Assembly (NCBI GenBank): GCA_963402885.1
Contig: OY727095.1
Span: forward strand, 25,487,001-25,551,000
Reading direction: 5' to 3'
Source of the DNA: Antedon bifida
Lineage: Eukaryota > Echinodermata > Crinoidea > Comatulida > Antedonidae
DNA length: 64,000 bases
Positions 33,201 through 48,200 of this stretch are shown here, one piece after another. Numbering within the stretch: position 1 is the first letter of the stretch; every line of letters starts with the position of its first letter. The notes under the pieces were generated by a model. That model saw only the letters and a program-made list of their open reading frames with translations. It did not search any database and was not told the origin of the DNA. The position numbers and the translations under genes are program-made.

Positions 33201-36200
33201 TGGGGACATTATGATTACGTTATGGTCACTATGTCCTATTTGGGATTTGATACAAGGGATATCATACATGTCATTAATGTTCCTCTAGTGGGGGACTTAA
33301 CCACCTGTTTTAACTGATTGCCACATAGAAGGGAATTAAACTTCAATTTGTTCAGGTCGCCACAGATAAGTATACCTGCCTGTGGTTTTGCTGTTCTAAC
33401 AAAGTCCACGCCAGTATGTAGATGAGTCAACATAGTTCCACCCAGTGTTGACTCTTTACCTGATGGTAGGTAGGCATCTGCAACAACTAGGTACGGCACA
33501 TTCCGTGGTAGTCTGTGGTGTTTAATCAGCAACCAGTGAACTTCCAGAGGCTCAGGAACAGTAATATTCTTAATGATCTCTGCACTAAGAGATTCCTTGA
33601 CGTATGTAACAATACCACCACCAACTTGGTCCACTCTGTTTGTGGTGAACACGAAATAACCGCCTACATTAAAACACTCTGGTGGTGTGTCATTCCGGAT
33701 CCATGATTCAGTAACAAAACAGATGTCAGGCGAATTTTCATTGAGAAGTATACAGAATTCGTCATGCTTATTTAAAATTGAGCGGGCATTAGTAACAAGA
33801 ATTTTTGGGATGAAGATATCAACAACACTATCATTACTCGGGCAACTAGTTGAATCAGTGCTTGTTAGATGTGTCACAGTGTCCAAGACAGGTTCGGCAA
33901 CTGGTGCGCTCACAGTCGACATCCTAGACGCTCTACCTGCTCGACTTCCTCTTCTGGTGACTTTAACTAATCTCAGCTGTTTTGCAGAGGCCCAACAAGT
34001 AGGATGCATGCGTAAGATACCACCCGAGTTAACAGGGCTACGCCACTCCGTGTTGTATGAGCGGTTAATTGCAATAAGATCTTCAGCCGAGTATATAAGA
34101 ACCATCACAGCAACTATGCCTAGCACCACACGCAAAATAAATACAGTACTTGATCATCTACTCACAGTAGTCGTTTGAACAATGGGCGCGTTAGGCCAGC
34201 ATACCAATAACAATGACAGTCGCGGTAACAATAGTCAGCGGGGCAAAAGCACAAATAGAATCGTAATGTGTTCACTGGTCAGGCTAGCACTGCCATCAAA
34301 AATCGAATATGTATTACAGGCTAAAAAGAACGAAATCGCTCTTGTTGATAAGCAAGCCAAAACATACAAGTGTAGACACATATAGAATCACAAAAAAATC
34401 ACAAAGTTGTGTTGTTAATAAAGGAAAAATTTGGAAAAGTTTGAGCCAATTCGTGCAGCACTGGCGCTCGATCAATGGTTACGGCTCAATTATGAATTAA
34501 TTGGTCAGTTCAAATGCTATATCTATCCAGCTTAAAACAATTAAAATGTACTTGAAATGGATTGATAAAATAATTCTTTTGCTTTAGATGGTTATTTTTA
34601 ACATGATTTTTTGCAATTGTGATTTTGCAAATTCTTTTGTTTTCAGATTACTATATGGATGAAGCTAGATGGTATCTGAACAACATGACTAATTGAACTA
34701 CAGTACAGGCTCCATATTTAGATTTCACCTGGATTTAGTGAGCTTCTGCATTGGTAGACAAAGGAAACAGTAAATTATATGCATATAATCCCATTATATA
34801 ATTTTGTATAAGATATCTGCATCTAAGAGACACTACTATAAGATAGAGTTCAACATTTAAAAGTTAAAGACCCTGATAGCCGGAGTGTCCAACTAATCTT
34901 TTATAATGGTCAGAAACAATGGGTTTTCCACGATTCGTTGTCCAATTAAAATTTTAGATAAACTTTATATAGGACAAATATACGGTGGCCTATAAGTGTC
35001 ACAGCAACTTTCAAATAATATCACGGCAAATTAAAAATAAAACATCACAGCAATTTAACAAAAATACCACGGCAACTTAAAAATGAAACACCACGGCAAA
35101 TTAGTATTGAAACACCACAGCAAATTTCAACTACGATGCAGGTGTTCTCTCCTTGGTAAAACGTATACTCTCCCAAACAGACCACCCCCTCCATAAGGAA
35201 TACACTTTTCTTCCATCTAATATTCGTATCTGTCTGCCTCGAAGCCGTACTAAACGCTATAATAAATCATTTGTCCCTTGTCTATTGTCACCTATAACAA
35301 ATTTGTCCAGCGCTAACTCATGGAGAGAACACCTGGATCGTAGACTTTTTGATATTTTATATAGTGATTTTATATTGATTGTTTTTTGTATGTGTATTTT
35401 TATTATCTCTGCAGTGGATATAAGAGGAATTTCTGATGTATTTTTATATTGGACCAAATAAAGAATAATAATAATAATAATAACTAGAATTTAATTCGTC
35501 ACTTTGACGAATTATAGGTGATCATTTTTATCATTTTACCGAAATTAATTTTTTAAAAACATGTACGTACGTTAACATACGATCGGAAAATGTTGATGTA
35601 TGCCATCCTATTATACACTTATAGTGCTGAGTTGTGCCTATTATATGCCATATACAAGATGTACAGTATATACTGTATATCTATACAGTGTAGCATAGGT
35701 GAAATTACAGGACACACATCATGTTCTAATTTTTTGGTATGATGGAATTATCAAAATAAACTCGAAGATGACAATTTCGAAAGATAATGAATTGAGCAAA
35801 TAAATATAATAATTGGAAGAAAATTTGGCACGTAGAAGCGCAATACGCGCTCTTTGAAATTGAATGTATAACTTTTACGAAAGAGATGAAAAAACTTTTT
35901 AACTTCAACTGGCCGTATGATAACGTCACAACATCCGATAGGCTTATTTTTTATATGAATACATATCTACATTTCACTAGCTCTCATAATAAGTTATAAA
36001 CATCAAGGTCAACTTTAATTCAGAAGAGCTGTAAGGTATTCAAATTTACCTTGTAGGTGAAATTACGTAACCACCGTTATTTAAATTTTAAGACGTGATG
36101 ACGTCATCCAAATGAATATCTTGGTAATTCATAAGTAACATAATTGGTTAAGGTAGAATATTTCAAAAATTAAAAGAAAATCGATCACAGATAAGCGAGT

Positions 36201-39200
36201 TGCACTCTGTTGAATATAGTGTTCTATGACAAAAGGGAAAAAACCATATTTTAAAAATTCATGTGGCCATATAATGACGTCATACCATTTTGTACGTCTA
36301 ATGTGTATAAACATTTATATCTACAACTCATTGGCTTCCATAATAAGTTAAACAAATTTGGGGTCACCTTCCATTCTGAAGAGTTATATTCATTTTAAAA
36401 AGGCCTTATTTTTTACCATTTTTAGCACTTTTGTACAATTAATGTGCTCATTTTGTCATTTTTAACCTGCTCGTATAGCACTATTTTAAGACGAAATGGA
36501 CTCAAATTTGGTGAATGTACTAAGGAAGATGAGTAGAATGCAATTTGTACAAAAAATTGGTATTTTTTACGCTTTCTATGTACGCACGCGCAAAAACATG
36601 TTTTTGGGCAGTAATTTTTTAAAACACGCAAATGGCCTAATTCATGCTCTAAATTGATCAAAACGTAATTTTGAGCTTTTTAAATTTTTAACGCGCGATT
36701 TCACGCGCATGACCCTACGTGCGCGTGCATTTTTATTTGCTAATATTTTTACCCTTGACCTGAAGTTTACGTGTAGTGAATTTTACTAATATGTGATAAC
36801 GAATTATGGAGATATGATTGATAATGTGATTTCACAAAATCGCGTATAAATGACGTCACGGATGAGTGATAACGCTGAAAAGCTTATTAGGACTAAGTTA
36901 CAGCATTTGAAAGACATTGTGAAATTTTGGTAATCATTGACATTTAACTTTTTGAGATATTTGTTACACAAAAAGTGTACAGAAAGAAGTACAATAACAA
37001 TAGGTGATCATTTCATTCTAAATGATCACCTAATTACAGAATACCATGGCGGAAGCGAGTTACCACGGCGGAAGTGAAACCTTTGGAATCTTCGATTTTT
37101 TCTGAGGTAAGTAATTATTTGTGCATTGAAGTAAATATTATTATATTAAATATCGCCCTCTATTGATGGGTGTTTCTAAAGCTAAGACCATACAGAGAGA
37201 AATTCTTACATTCTAGTTGCCAGAGAGTGAAGTACGGATTCCCTTTCTCGGGTTGCGAATCTATCTTGTGGGGTTAGGAACCACATTAGGCCCACTGATA
37301 TTTATTCATTACGTCCGTTTGCTGTTTTCTAGTGCGCTATGCAGTATCATTTCCGGCAAATTTTACATGAGCGAGTACCATTCCGGCTTCCGGTGTCATT
37401 TAACAAAATTATATAACACTTATTATTGTTCAGTTTTTTTAAAACATTATTACAAAGAATTCATATTACGTTTCTGTATGAATTTTCCAGGAATTTAAGG
37501 ATGCGTACGAACCCTGCAATTGTGATTTTAATAAAAATGGAATGAAATGTGCAAGATATGTATTCACTTTGATTCTTCCTGATTTATTTAAAAGATAAGC
37601 ATCCTCAAGCCTTTTTTTATTAGGTGTTTTTAGTTCATCTTTTTAAACTTTGCTAACCCAAGACCTAGCTTGAGGCACTAATGCAGAAACTTCTCAAACA
37701 CGTCCACCAAGCCTGTGTGTACATGATCTGTGGACAATGTCAGTAAGGTGCTCACCGCTCACCGTTGTCGCTTGTGACTTAAAATAACTCTGTTTATAAC
37801 TGTCCCCTTCATTATCAAACAACATGGTAGGGTAGGTATTCAAGACAGAGTCTTAGGGAATGGATTTGAATTGTGTGAAGCATAATATTAACATAATCTA
37901 TAGATTTATAAATCTTTTCACTTACTCTGAACAGATCATATGAATCAGCAGCCACAGCTGTATGTAGTGGAGTTCTCCCATTATTTTCTTCTGCATTTAC
38001 GTGTGCACCTCTGTCTATAAGAATCTTTGCTGCTCCAGGACACATGAACCGGGCTGCAAAATGAAGTGCAGTTTCACCAGTTTTGTCCGTCTTCGCATTA
38101 ACATTTGCTCCTTGGAGAACAAGATTTTCAATAAGTGCATATGAGTGATCATTTTTCCCCTCTGGATCCCGATCACTGCTTATTACTGCCAACATTAATG
38201 GAGTCTTTCCACCTAAAAACAATATAAATATATATTAAGATTGTTACTTTTACAATTTTCGCCAGCAATAAATAATTCTAGGATCTAACCAGACCCCTGA
38301 CAGGGACAGACGTTCCTATGCAATTGATTGATACATTTTTTGTGGTATTTATCAAGTTTTTAAAGCTGTTAGAACTACCATTTAATAAAATAATTTATTG
38401 AAATTGCCAATGTTGATTTAATATATAAAAATTAATAAAAAATGTAATTTTATATACAATTATTATTTAGAAAACTATTATTCAGGCATTCGCAAAGCGG
38501 TCAACAGAGGGCATAATTTGTTTACATCATTCGCATGGCTAAAAAATCATCGTTTTCAGCAATGTTTTAGTCAGAGTGTCAAAGGTTTTGCATTATTGCA
38601 AAATTATCCCTAGAACTACTACCCCAAAATCTCTCTGAAAAGAAAGTTTGAAATAAAAGGTTTATTTATGCTTATAAAATACATAACAAAGCTGATAAAT
38701 ATAAGTGGGTTGAATCGGGCTTAATTTATTTTGCATGAAGATGTATAGAAATCCAGAAACATCCAGTTTACCAACTGCAAATTGTACATAAACCATGATG
38801 CAAAATTTTAAAAAATATAAAATTTGGCAAAATAATGCTATAAAAACCAAACCTTTTTTCAGTAGTTATAGGTAGTTTAACCTAATGTAATAACATGTCT
38901 TTTCTCGCACATATTAGTATATTGTTAATCAATTATCTTTCTTATGGGCTAACACATTTTTCATTTTGATAAAATCATCATATCTAAAAATGTAAATAAC
39001 GAAGGTTGTATAACTTCATCCATTCTCTAATTTAGTTGCGTGCAACGCGACTCTACAGCTAACTATGTCGGTCGGTTGATCGGTCGGTAAACTTAAGCAT
39101 GCGACTGAAGCCATGTATATGGCCTTGTTTAATCTGACAAGTGATCGAGTTGCGAGCAAGAAGTGATTTTGTCTTGCCAACTCCAAACTCGTATGCAATT

Positions 39201-42200
39201 CAAAAATTCAAAATGTGAATTTGTTTTATATTTACATATCATTAAATGTGTTTTTATGTATAAAAAGTACAAACTTGTTTATTTTTATAAAAATGAAATG
39301 TGAAAAATTATAATACGAATTCACAGCCAAACTTGGAAAATTATATTGCCCATGCGAGAGAAAAGTTTACACATTCCTATCCCGAAATAAAGACCGAAGG
39401 TTAACGTAAACAGTAAATTTTAATGTGGGTATGGTACAGTATAAAATTTGGTCTTGAATGTTTTAAAAGAAATCCTTCCTTACTCAGACCATCAGTATGA
39501 ACATGCACATGTTAGAACTTGAAACTTCAGCTAGGCATACATACATCAAACATACTTTAAATTCAAAAAGCAAGGGTTATGGTAAACCAAACTTTTTAGG
39601 AGGCCCAAGGGTGGTCGGTTTTTGGAGATTCCATGGTATTGTATCAGCAATGATAGTAGTAATAAGTAAGATTAATTTTTTTTTTTTGACGATAATGTCT
39701 CTTCAACTTTACCTGGACCTCGAACATCAACATCTTCTGCACAATCTTCATCTTGTGGTGGTGTGAGGCAACCATCTTGATAACCACCATTTGCAATTAT
39801 ATGCTGCGGCTTCCACTCACGCTGGTCTAACTCATCATCTGACAATCTGGTCTGTCCCGAGAATGGCGAGTATGGTTCAATCTAAAATATAAATGTGAGT
39901 ATTTTTCTATTATGTAAGCTAGACCCATTTTCCATTGTGTGACAGCCAAAAAGTCTTGCACAAAGAAATAAAATAGGAAAACTTAAATGGAACTTTACAA
40001 ACATTAAATTAATTTTTAGGTAGAATACCTTTCTTCGCTTATTATGTTGTGCATTGTCTCCAAGATGTCTTGTTAAGTGATCGCCATTCTCATCTACTTC
40101 AATGCATGCGCTTGTATCATTACTGATACTGTCGGATGATAATGAACCTTCGCGTCCAACTGGCATCTGTCTTGGAGTTTCCTCGTGTGCCCGTTTCTTT
40201 GATTCAGAAATTTTGAAATTGTCTGGGAACCAAGTCATACTTGTGCGGAACTTGCGTTTGTTCACGACAACATAAAGCAATCCAAAAAGCAGGATGATGA
40301 CAACAGCTGCCGAGATAAGATATGTCTCATTTCCACTAGGATCCACCACATCAATTTCTTCATCTATAAAAGAGCAAAGCAAATTATCAACTAGATTGCA
40401 ACATGCAAAAACAGTACGTTAAAATATATGAACGTCGACAATAATTATGCCATCCTATGACATGAATTAAACATGTTTATAGTGTTGAATTGTACTTATT
40501 TTGTATCATACAGCATTACAGTATTTACAGAATACACAGAATACAGTGTAGCATCTATATATAAATTATGGTTAATTCTGACATAGACGAGCACAATGGA
40601 AAAACTTCGGGACAAATCTCCGCCTTGGTTACCTACCTTATCTATCTTAGATGTACCGCGAAACGTAGATTTGATAACATTAGTTTCCACTATTATGATA
40701 TTGTTCCATATTTCTATCTTAGGAAGATATTATAAAGGGTTTTAACACCAAATTTCTGATTTCATCAGTAGATTTTCAATTCAATTTTAATTCTACGTGG
40801 TCCAAGTAATTTCCGGGTTCACGATGAGTTCACCGTTCACGGGCATTCACCTTGCAACCATTAGTGGCTATAGCCATTTTAGTTTTTTGTTTACATTCGG
40901 ATCGGACCACGCGTGTGAAGGTACATTAGTTAAAAAATAAAAATTATACTGCAAATTAATAAAGATCAAAATAAATATACGCCATAAAGCATCAGAGTAT
41001 ATTGTGGGGAATATAGTACTATAAAATTACATAGGGAGACCTTTTGTTTAAAAATGAGTGTAATCCCGATAGCCGAGTTTTATTGAGTAAGCTGGCAGGA
41101 ATAACTGTGGGCTATCTGTGTCCCGTTAGGACTGGGATACGTCTGCCTATGTTGCAAGCCGTCTAAAACATCTCCCTTCTTGGGCCACTCTGTCGCGGAA
41201 GTTAATTATTTATTTGAATAAACGCCCAAAACGTCCCCAATAAAAAATAACTTTGAATAATAATCAACTCCCCCCCCCCCCCAATCTATCTAATAAACGC
41301 CCATCCACATTTATACACACAATATTGTATTATTTACAATAACACAATTATACATTTGTAGAATTCATCGCACTGTTATCTACAATTTACCAAGCATTTT
41401 CTATTCTTTTTTACCACTTTTCATATCTATTAGATTTTATTTTATTCTAAATGTTACCATATTATTATTAAAATTAAACATATCCCTCGAATAAGCACCT
41501 CCCTCAAATGAACTCAAATGTACACGAAATTGATTGATTTTGCGCATTTTACAATTTCAAATGCTCATGCACGCACAAATTTGTGTGTAACATGCCATTT
41601 TTACTTCATATCACTTTCTATGAATTATAATTTCAGTTTCATGACAGAATATTTGTTGGTTCTAAATTTATGATCAGTTATATTAATTCATAAAATCGCG
41701 AGTAACTTACGCAACGCGGCTCCGACATCGTCAAAAAGCTTGTTTGCACATCTACACTTCAATGTCAATCTTTTTACCAAGTTAAATACAAAGTTATGTT
41801 CACAAGCAATAGGTGATATGCTGCGCACAAAAATCGTGGAAAAATGAACTAGATTTGAACTCTGCGGAATTGCAACATGCACATACGTTAACTATATAAA
41901 CGTCGACAATTATTATGCCATCCTATGACATGAACTAAATTTGTTTACAGTGCTGAATTGTACCTATTTTGTATCATACAGCATATTACAGTATATACAG
42001 AATACACTGTATATGTTATATACAGTGTAGCATAGATGAAATTACGAGACCCATCTTTTAAATCAAATTATTAACACGATGGCATAATCAAATGGACATT
42101 AACTATTTTAGAAGCTAATTATCTAAAGAATTACATTAATAAAAATTTGAAGAATTTTGGGTACGTAAAAGCAAGAAGAGTACAAAAGAGGAAAAAATCA

Positions 42201-45200
42201 TATTTTTACTCGCATGCAACGCGACTCTACAGCTCACTATGTCGGTCGGTCTGTTGGTCGGTAAACACTAACTTGAACACGCGACTGCAGCCATGTTTAT
42301 GGCCTTGTTTATATTCGTGTGGCCATGTGGTGACGTCAGAACATCCGGTAGGTCCAACTTTTACATGAATTGATATCTACAACTCATCAGTTTCGTTAAT
42401 AAATTTGTAAAAATGGAATTGAAATCGTTCCCTCAACATGGGCAGTCCACTTAAGATTGTTTTGCAGGGTTACACCTAGTAGCTTAAATTGAGAGACTGT
42501 TTCTAACTCTGAATCATTAATGCTAATGGGTTGAAAATTTGGGATAATCTTAGAGAAGGCAAAATTCATGGTTTGAATTTACATTTACGCTACTAAGCGG
42601 ATAACTAATTATTATTTTACCATACTAACAATGATAAAATGTTTTTGGGTTTAATTGCTTGTTCCGCAAACTATCGGCCCAGCCAAATTTGGGGCTGCAA
42701 AACAATTTTTAAGGGCTGTGGAGTGGATTGAGAAAAACATGGTTATGAGTTAGGCCTCTGTGGTTTGATCTTGCCAAAAAAAAACATATACCAAACTCAA
42801 CTGATCGCGATGTAACATAAAATCTTGTGCGACACCACGGTGACATGTGTTGTTACAAAGGGGAAAACCCCAGACTGCCCTGAATTTCAGTGGATCATCA
42901 GTGATGTTTCCCCTTATTAAACATTACATATTTTATGTTATAGTTAACCATTTAAAAAGCAACATTCTGATGCATTTGATAATAGGTTTTGGTACTTGTT
43001 TTAAGTACTATAGTGTCTTATCTATAATTAAACAAAAACACACTGCTTACCATCTACTCGTAGAATTGGTAGGGAAAACGAACCAGCTGATGCTAGTGCA
43101 CCTAGAAAGGCTGCAGCCTCTGCTGATGTTTCGAAACAGGTTAATGAAGCCTTTAAACAACCTCTATTATCAAGCCTTATATAAACTTTGGTCCTGAAAA
43201 AAAAAATTATAATTTAGTACTAATTTTTTTTTATGAATTAGTAGATCAATCAAATTAACTTAGTATTCCACTATGCTTTACATACTATGTTCAATAAAAC
43301 ATGAACAGATAAATGTTGTGATCATAAGCTAACTACTACATGAATTTTATTATTTGCCCAGTTTAATTGAAATCAGCCCAATTGTGTAGTCTTTTACTCC
43401 ACAACTCTCACAAAACAGGTACCTTGGCATTTTTATTTAGTAATAAAGTTGCACATACCCAAACTCAACTGCAGTATCAGAATATCTTGTTTTACGTCTA
43501 GAATTGATAAATCTACGTACACGTTGCAAATTCGACCCACTGTTAGCATCAATATCTGATCGCCATTCATATATCATAGGACTGCCATTTTTATCATTTA
43601 AAATGAAAGCGGTCGTACGCAAGATAATACTCAGATTACGTAGAAATGCATGCGATACTACAGGCGTCAGCATAAGTTCGTAATCTATGCTGAGAATAAG
43701 AACAAGTGTATCTTCGACATATACAGGTGGATCAGTATCGCAGTCTAAACCATCCCAGACACATTCAGCTGCTTTGCAACCTTCATCACACATTTTATTC
43801 ATAAATTTGCTTTCACAGTAGGCATCATATACAGTGCTAGAAAGACAATCATATTGTGACATATTAGAATAAACAAGCAGATTTCAAACTAAAGTTAATA
43901 TTGTATCATTTTGATCACCATTCATTATACATAAATTGTAAGTTTATAACCACATTTTTGTTAATTTGAAGTTCATTTATGATTTAACTATGATTTAATA
44001 ATAAAAAATAAATTTTCTGCACTTTGTATTATGAATATTAAGTACGTATTTTACCATGACGTCATAAATTTGCGTTCGTAAAATTGAGAATTTGTAAATT
44101 GAGGGTCTTTACTGCAGTTAAAATATCTTTATTATAAAAGAGAGCATTTGTATGTTTGTTTGTTTTACAATTTTTGGTATTGCACGCATCCATAAACATA
44201 GGAATATATCTTTGCAAATATCTACTAAAACTAATTTGTAAATAGTTTAAATACATACTTGCATTGATGTACTGGTCTTTCACAATCATAACCATCAAAT
44301 ATGCATTCTGCTGTATTGCACTCTGGATTACAGCTATAATCTTGAAAGACGGAATAGCAATAGTCAACTGCACAATCTGCCCACGGATCAACACCCACAG
44401 AACAGTCTGTTCCGTCCCAGTTACAAGCATGATTGTTACACTTGTTCTGAAACATTTCATATACATTTGATAGTATTATTATTCAATAAATTAAAATACA
44501 AATAAAGTTTAAATGTATGCTCATATTGATATAATCATATTTGTTTAATTTACTTACATCACAAATGTCATTGCCACCTAATCCTTCACATTCTGGATCA
44601 GCACACTGGTCATCTGATGGATTTGGCGGACGGGTAACTGCATCAACCTCTCGTCCAATACCACCTGGGAAAGATGGATCATCGACTTCACAACGAATGC
44701 CATTGTGTTCCGACGGGCAATCACATAGAAAATGACCAACCTGATCTTGGCAGATTCCATTATTTTCGCAGGGCATTGACATGCACTCATCTTCGTTGAT
44801 TTCACAGTGAATGCCAGATGTTCCAGTTAAACAGAAACATTTGAAACCGTTGTCTAGATTTTGGCATGTTCCTCCATTCTGGCATGGATCACGGCTACAT
44901 GAAAGCAGTTGAAGATCACAAGACTTGCCATAATAGCCCTAATAAATTGCAACATTTTCAGAATTATACAACCATTCAGTTTAATTGGCTTAATGTTAAT
45001 GTAAATACTATTATTATTGTGGAATTAACCCATTTTGATTTTTATTATTTAACAAAGGATTGGTATTTAGAAAATACAAACAATTTTTTACCTTTGACTT
45101 GATGATCAAATATCTTTAATAGTAAAATCGCTAATTATTAACAATTTCTATAAAATATCAATTTCTTTCAATACTTGTCTTCATTGAAAATGGTCAAAAC

Positions 45201-48200
45201 TTACATATGAGCAGTTGCAGTGAAATCCAGTTAGTGTGACTGAGCATGTTCCATGTAGACATGGGCTTGGAGTACATTTCTGTATCTCAATGTCACATAA
45301 TCGTCCTGTAATGATTAAATTGATTAAGTTATTATTATCAGTGGAAATGTCTGGAGATTTGTTGTTCTGCTACAATCAAACAGACTATTCAAAACAATCA
45401 GCTGTCTTAATGTCAAGTTCCACTAGATATGTTCAGAAAACAGAAATTTTAAAATAGTTATGAAATGGTTTGGGAAAATTGGGGAAAGTGTGAAAATATT
45501 TTTGTGACATAACAAAAAGAAACTTTGTATTACAAAAATATGAATTTAGGAGTAAATCATTGATTGATGCGAAACTATGCTAGTAATTACTTATCTCTTT
45601 GCGATTTTTATTTTTGGATAAGTAAGTTAGAAATAAAATAAATTCATATTATCAACCATAGTTTATGTTAAATTGATTTTAATTTGTTTTTCAAGCCCAT
45701 CTTTCACAAAATTCATAGCCATGCCTATTATGTCTGTGTACACGGAATTATTTTGCATGCATGAGAATCACACGAGTTGTCAAATCTCTTCCCCCTCGAT
45801 CATATCAACCTCTTGTGAGGTGATTATTTTTTTATTACTATATTGTTGAAATGACGAGCGAAATTGATGGAAATTCATCCACATTAAACAGTGGACGGTG
45901 AGCGTGATGTTAACATCGTTTTGAAGATACAGTTTAGGATAATATCCTGGTAACGCAAATACAAAAGCCAGTGTTACTGCACACCGAGCCATATACACTC
46001 TTGAATAAAACAATCCGAACAAAGCCAAACAAATTCTGAACCGCGGACCAAGGTTAGAAAACAAGGAAGGAGAGGCGGTCTCAAAGCCAATGCTCATTAC
46101 CTGTCATTATGGAGGATAACGGAGCAGAGAAATTGCGTAATAAATTGAATGAATTGAAAGCATGTACTCTTTTATCCTAAGGATTATCGTGATGCTAATT
46201 TGATATTTATATCCGAGACTTGGTTTAAGGACACTGCTACTGAATATGACACAAACATTGATGGTTTTTCTTGTGAAAGATTTGACCGAAGACTAGATTC
46301 TGGTAATCCATCAGTGAAGGTGTTTGCCAACAATCTATGGTGTAACAATGTAACAGTTAAATATCGGCAGTTAAAAATACTAGTTACAGTGGTCTATATC
46401 CACTTGAGAACGAATGATGAAAGTAGCTGCATCTGATATTCAAAGTATATTATCAGTAGGTAGGCTTTCCTACCCGAGATGAAAAAATAACTGTTGTTAT
46501 GTCAACATATGGGTACAAATCTTTGCCGAAGGCAGATGTCACACCAATTTAGGTTCCACTGCCAAATTAGGCACCAAACTTAATTTGGCGTCTAAGACAG
46601 CAAATAAGGTACTTAGCAAAATTAAGTAAATTAATTATATTTTCACTTTTTATAATACAGTTTATATAAAGCAAACATACAGTATTGAAGCTAGTAATAA
46701 ACTACAATATGTATTTTGTATTGTTACATCTGCTGTTACATTACCATTACATTAAATTAGAAATATAAAGCAGACATTTTTTTATTTTCGTCGAATATAT
46801 CGAAACAGAAGTGCTTCAGTCATGGTCTGCGAATTATATGATACTCCTGTGCCAAAATCTTTTTACCAGAGAAGTCCCTGTTTTTAGTCGAATCACCGCA
46901 TGTACAGTAGAAACCTAACCTAATAGATTTTGATGCAGTGCAGATTGCCCGTCATGTGGGCTGGCAGTCTGTCCATTAGGGGTACAACATTTCAGCAATA
47001 CCAATGATTTCATATTTTAGATGGATAAATATCTGTAGATTGCTACTGTAGCCTTTGAGGCCTAAATTGCGTTTTCATTTTTCCCTGAAGCCTATATACT
47101 AGGCATTCCAAAATTGAACGCTCTACCTGTCTCTGACTGACTTTAAGACCCAACTGGACATTGACCGTATCGCTATAAAGCTTGCCCACAAACAAATTTA
47201 ATTGCAACTAGCTAGGCCCAAGCAATTTAAACGATATAAGTGTTCTGTATTTTAAAATCTTAACTCAATGATAGTGCAATTTTTAACATTTTTACATATC
47301 TTAATATTGTATTGCTTATTGTATGTATTTTTATCGTGTGTTTGATCTTTGGAATACAAATTTTAATTGCGTATTTGACAATAAATTTGAACTTGAACTT
47401 GGACATGTATATCTAGTAATGCATCATTTGGTGATTGTTAACAGATTACACTATTTTTAAAAATCCAAATATTGGGTCTGGATATAATATATAGAAAAAT
47501 AAACGACTAATGTACTTCTTTATATACTATATATTTAGCCAAATATTTTTCTGAGCAGAGTTTAGTACAATAGACATTTACGAAATATGATGGAGCTGGC
47601 TGCTGTTGATGGAAATAAATTATCACTTTAATCAAAAAGTAATTTGTTTCCTGTTTAAAAATCCTGCTAATGCCTCAAACTCATTGTCGCCATGTACGTC
47701 TATGAATGTGCATTTCTGGAAGTACATTGGTCGACTTAGGCCTAGCTAGCGAATTTAGAACTACTAGGCCTAGCTTACATTGTAGTCTGCGCGAGCGATT
47801 TAATGTGAGGTGTACAAATACTTTCTTTCTTTTACTTGTACAATCTTTGGAAATTTGCGTTTTTCAGACACAACAATATTGTGCAATATCAATATTTTCA
47901 GCAACGTACAAATCGTGTTTGATGTGCTTATTTATTATTTGCGAACCAGACAAGATGGTGATTGGCCTGCTGCCGTGGACACAACCCTGGGTTTTGGAAA
48001 TTAAACTTGCCGATCTCACATATGTGGGTATAGAACATTCATAACAATTATGATAGCGTGTCAGTTGGTCGACCATTTTATGGTTTTATACTGAAATTTA
48101 ATTTGTTTATTTCTTATGCTCTACTAGTTATTCGAATCTAATTTTGTGTGTGTTGTTTACTAACAATAAAAGGATTCATACAAAGTAATTTTTAAAATCC

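Larger units (their letters stand above)
41848..42609 (-). mobile_element. Helentron-like element, copy 4, with nested repeats
   Basis: The 3' end carries the TCTAGTT terminus (41846-41852). The 5' end has TTAGTTATCCGC as in copy 1 (42595-42607). The interior matches GTATCATACAGCATATTACAG and GTGTAGCATAGATGAAATTACG. It contains an AGTCGCGT-family repeat (42208-42312) and a LINE fragment (42425-42585). Confidence 0.5.

Noticed and set aside
42847-43197. Plus-strand 116-codon frame
   Set aside because: Antisense of the Notch NODP exon plus intron; no domain.
43980-44230. Extra Notch exon between LNR-B and LNR-C
   Set aside because: The open frame continues past the donor at 44259, but the sequence loses LNR character; the phase of the flanking exons already matches without it.
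47706-48044. 112-codon plus-strand frame in a Notch intron
   Set aside because: No domain and a competing frame of similar length overlaps it.
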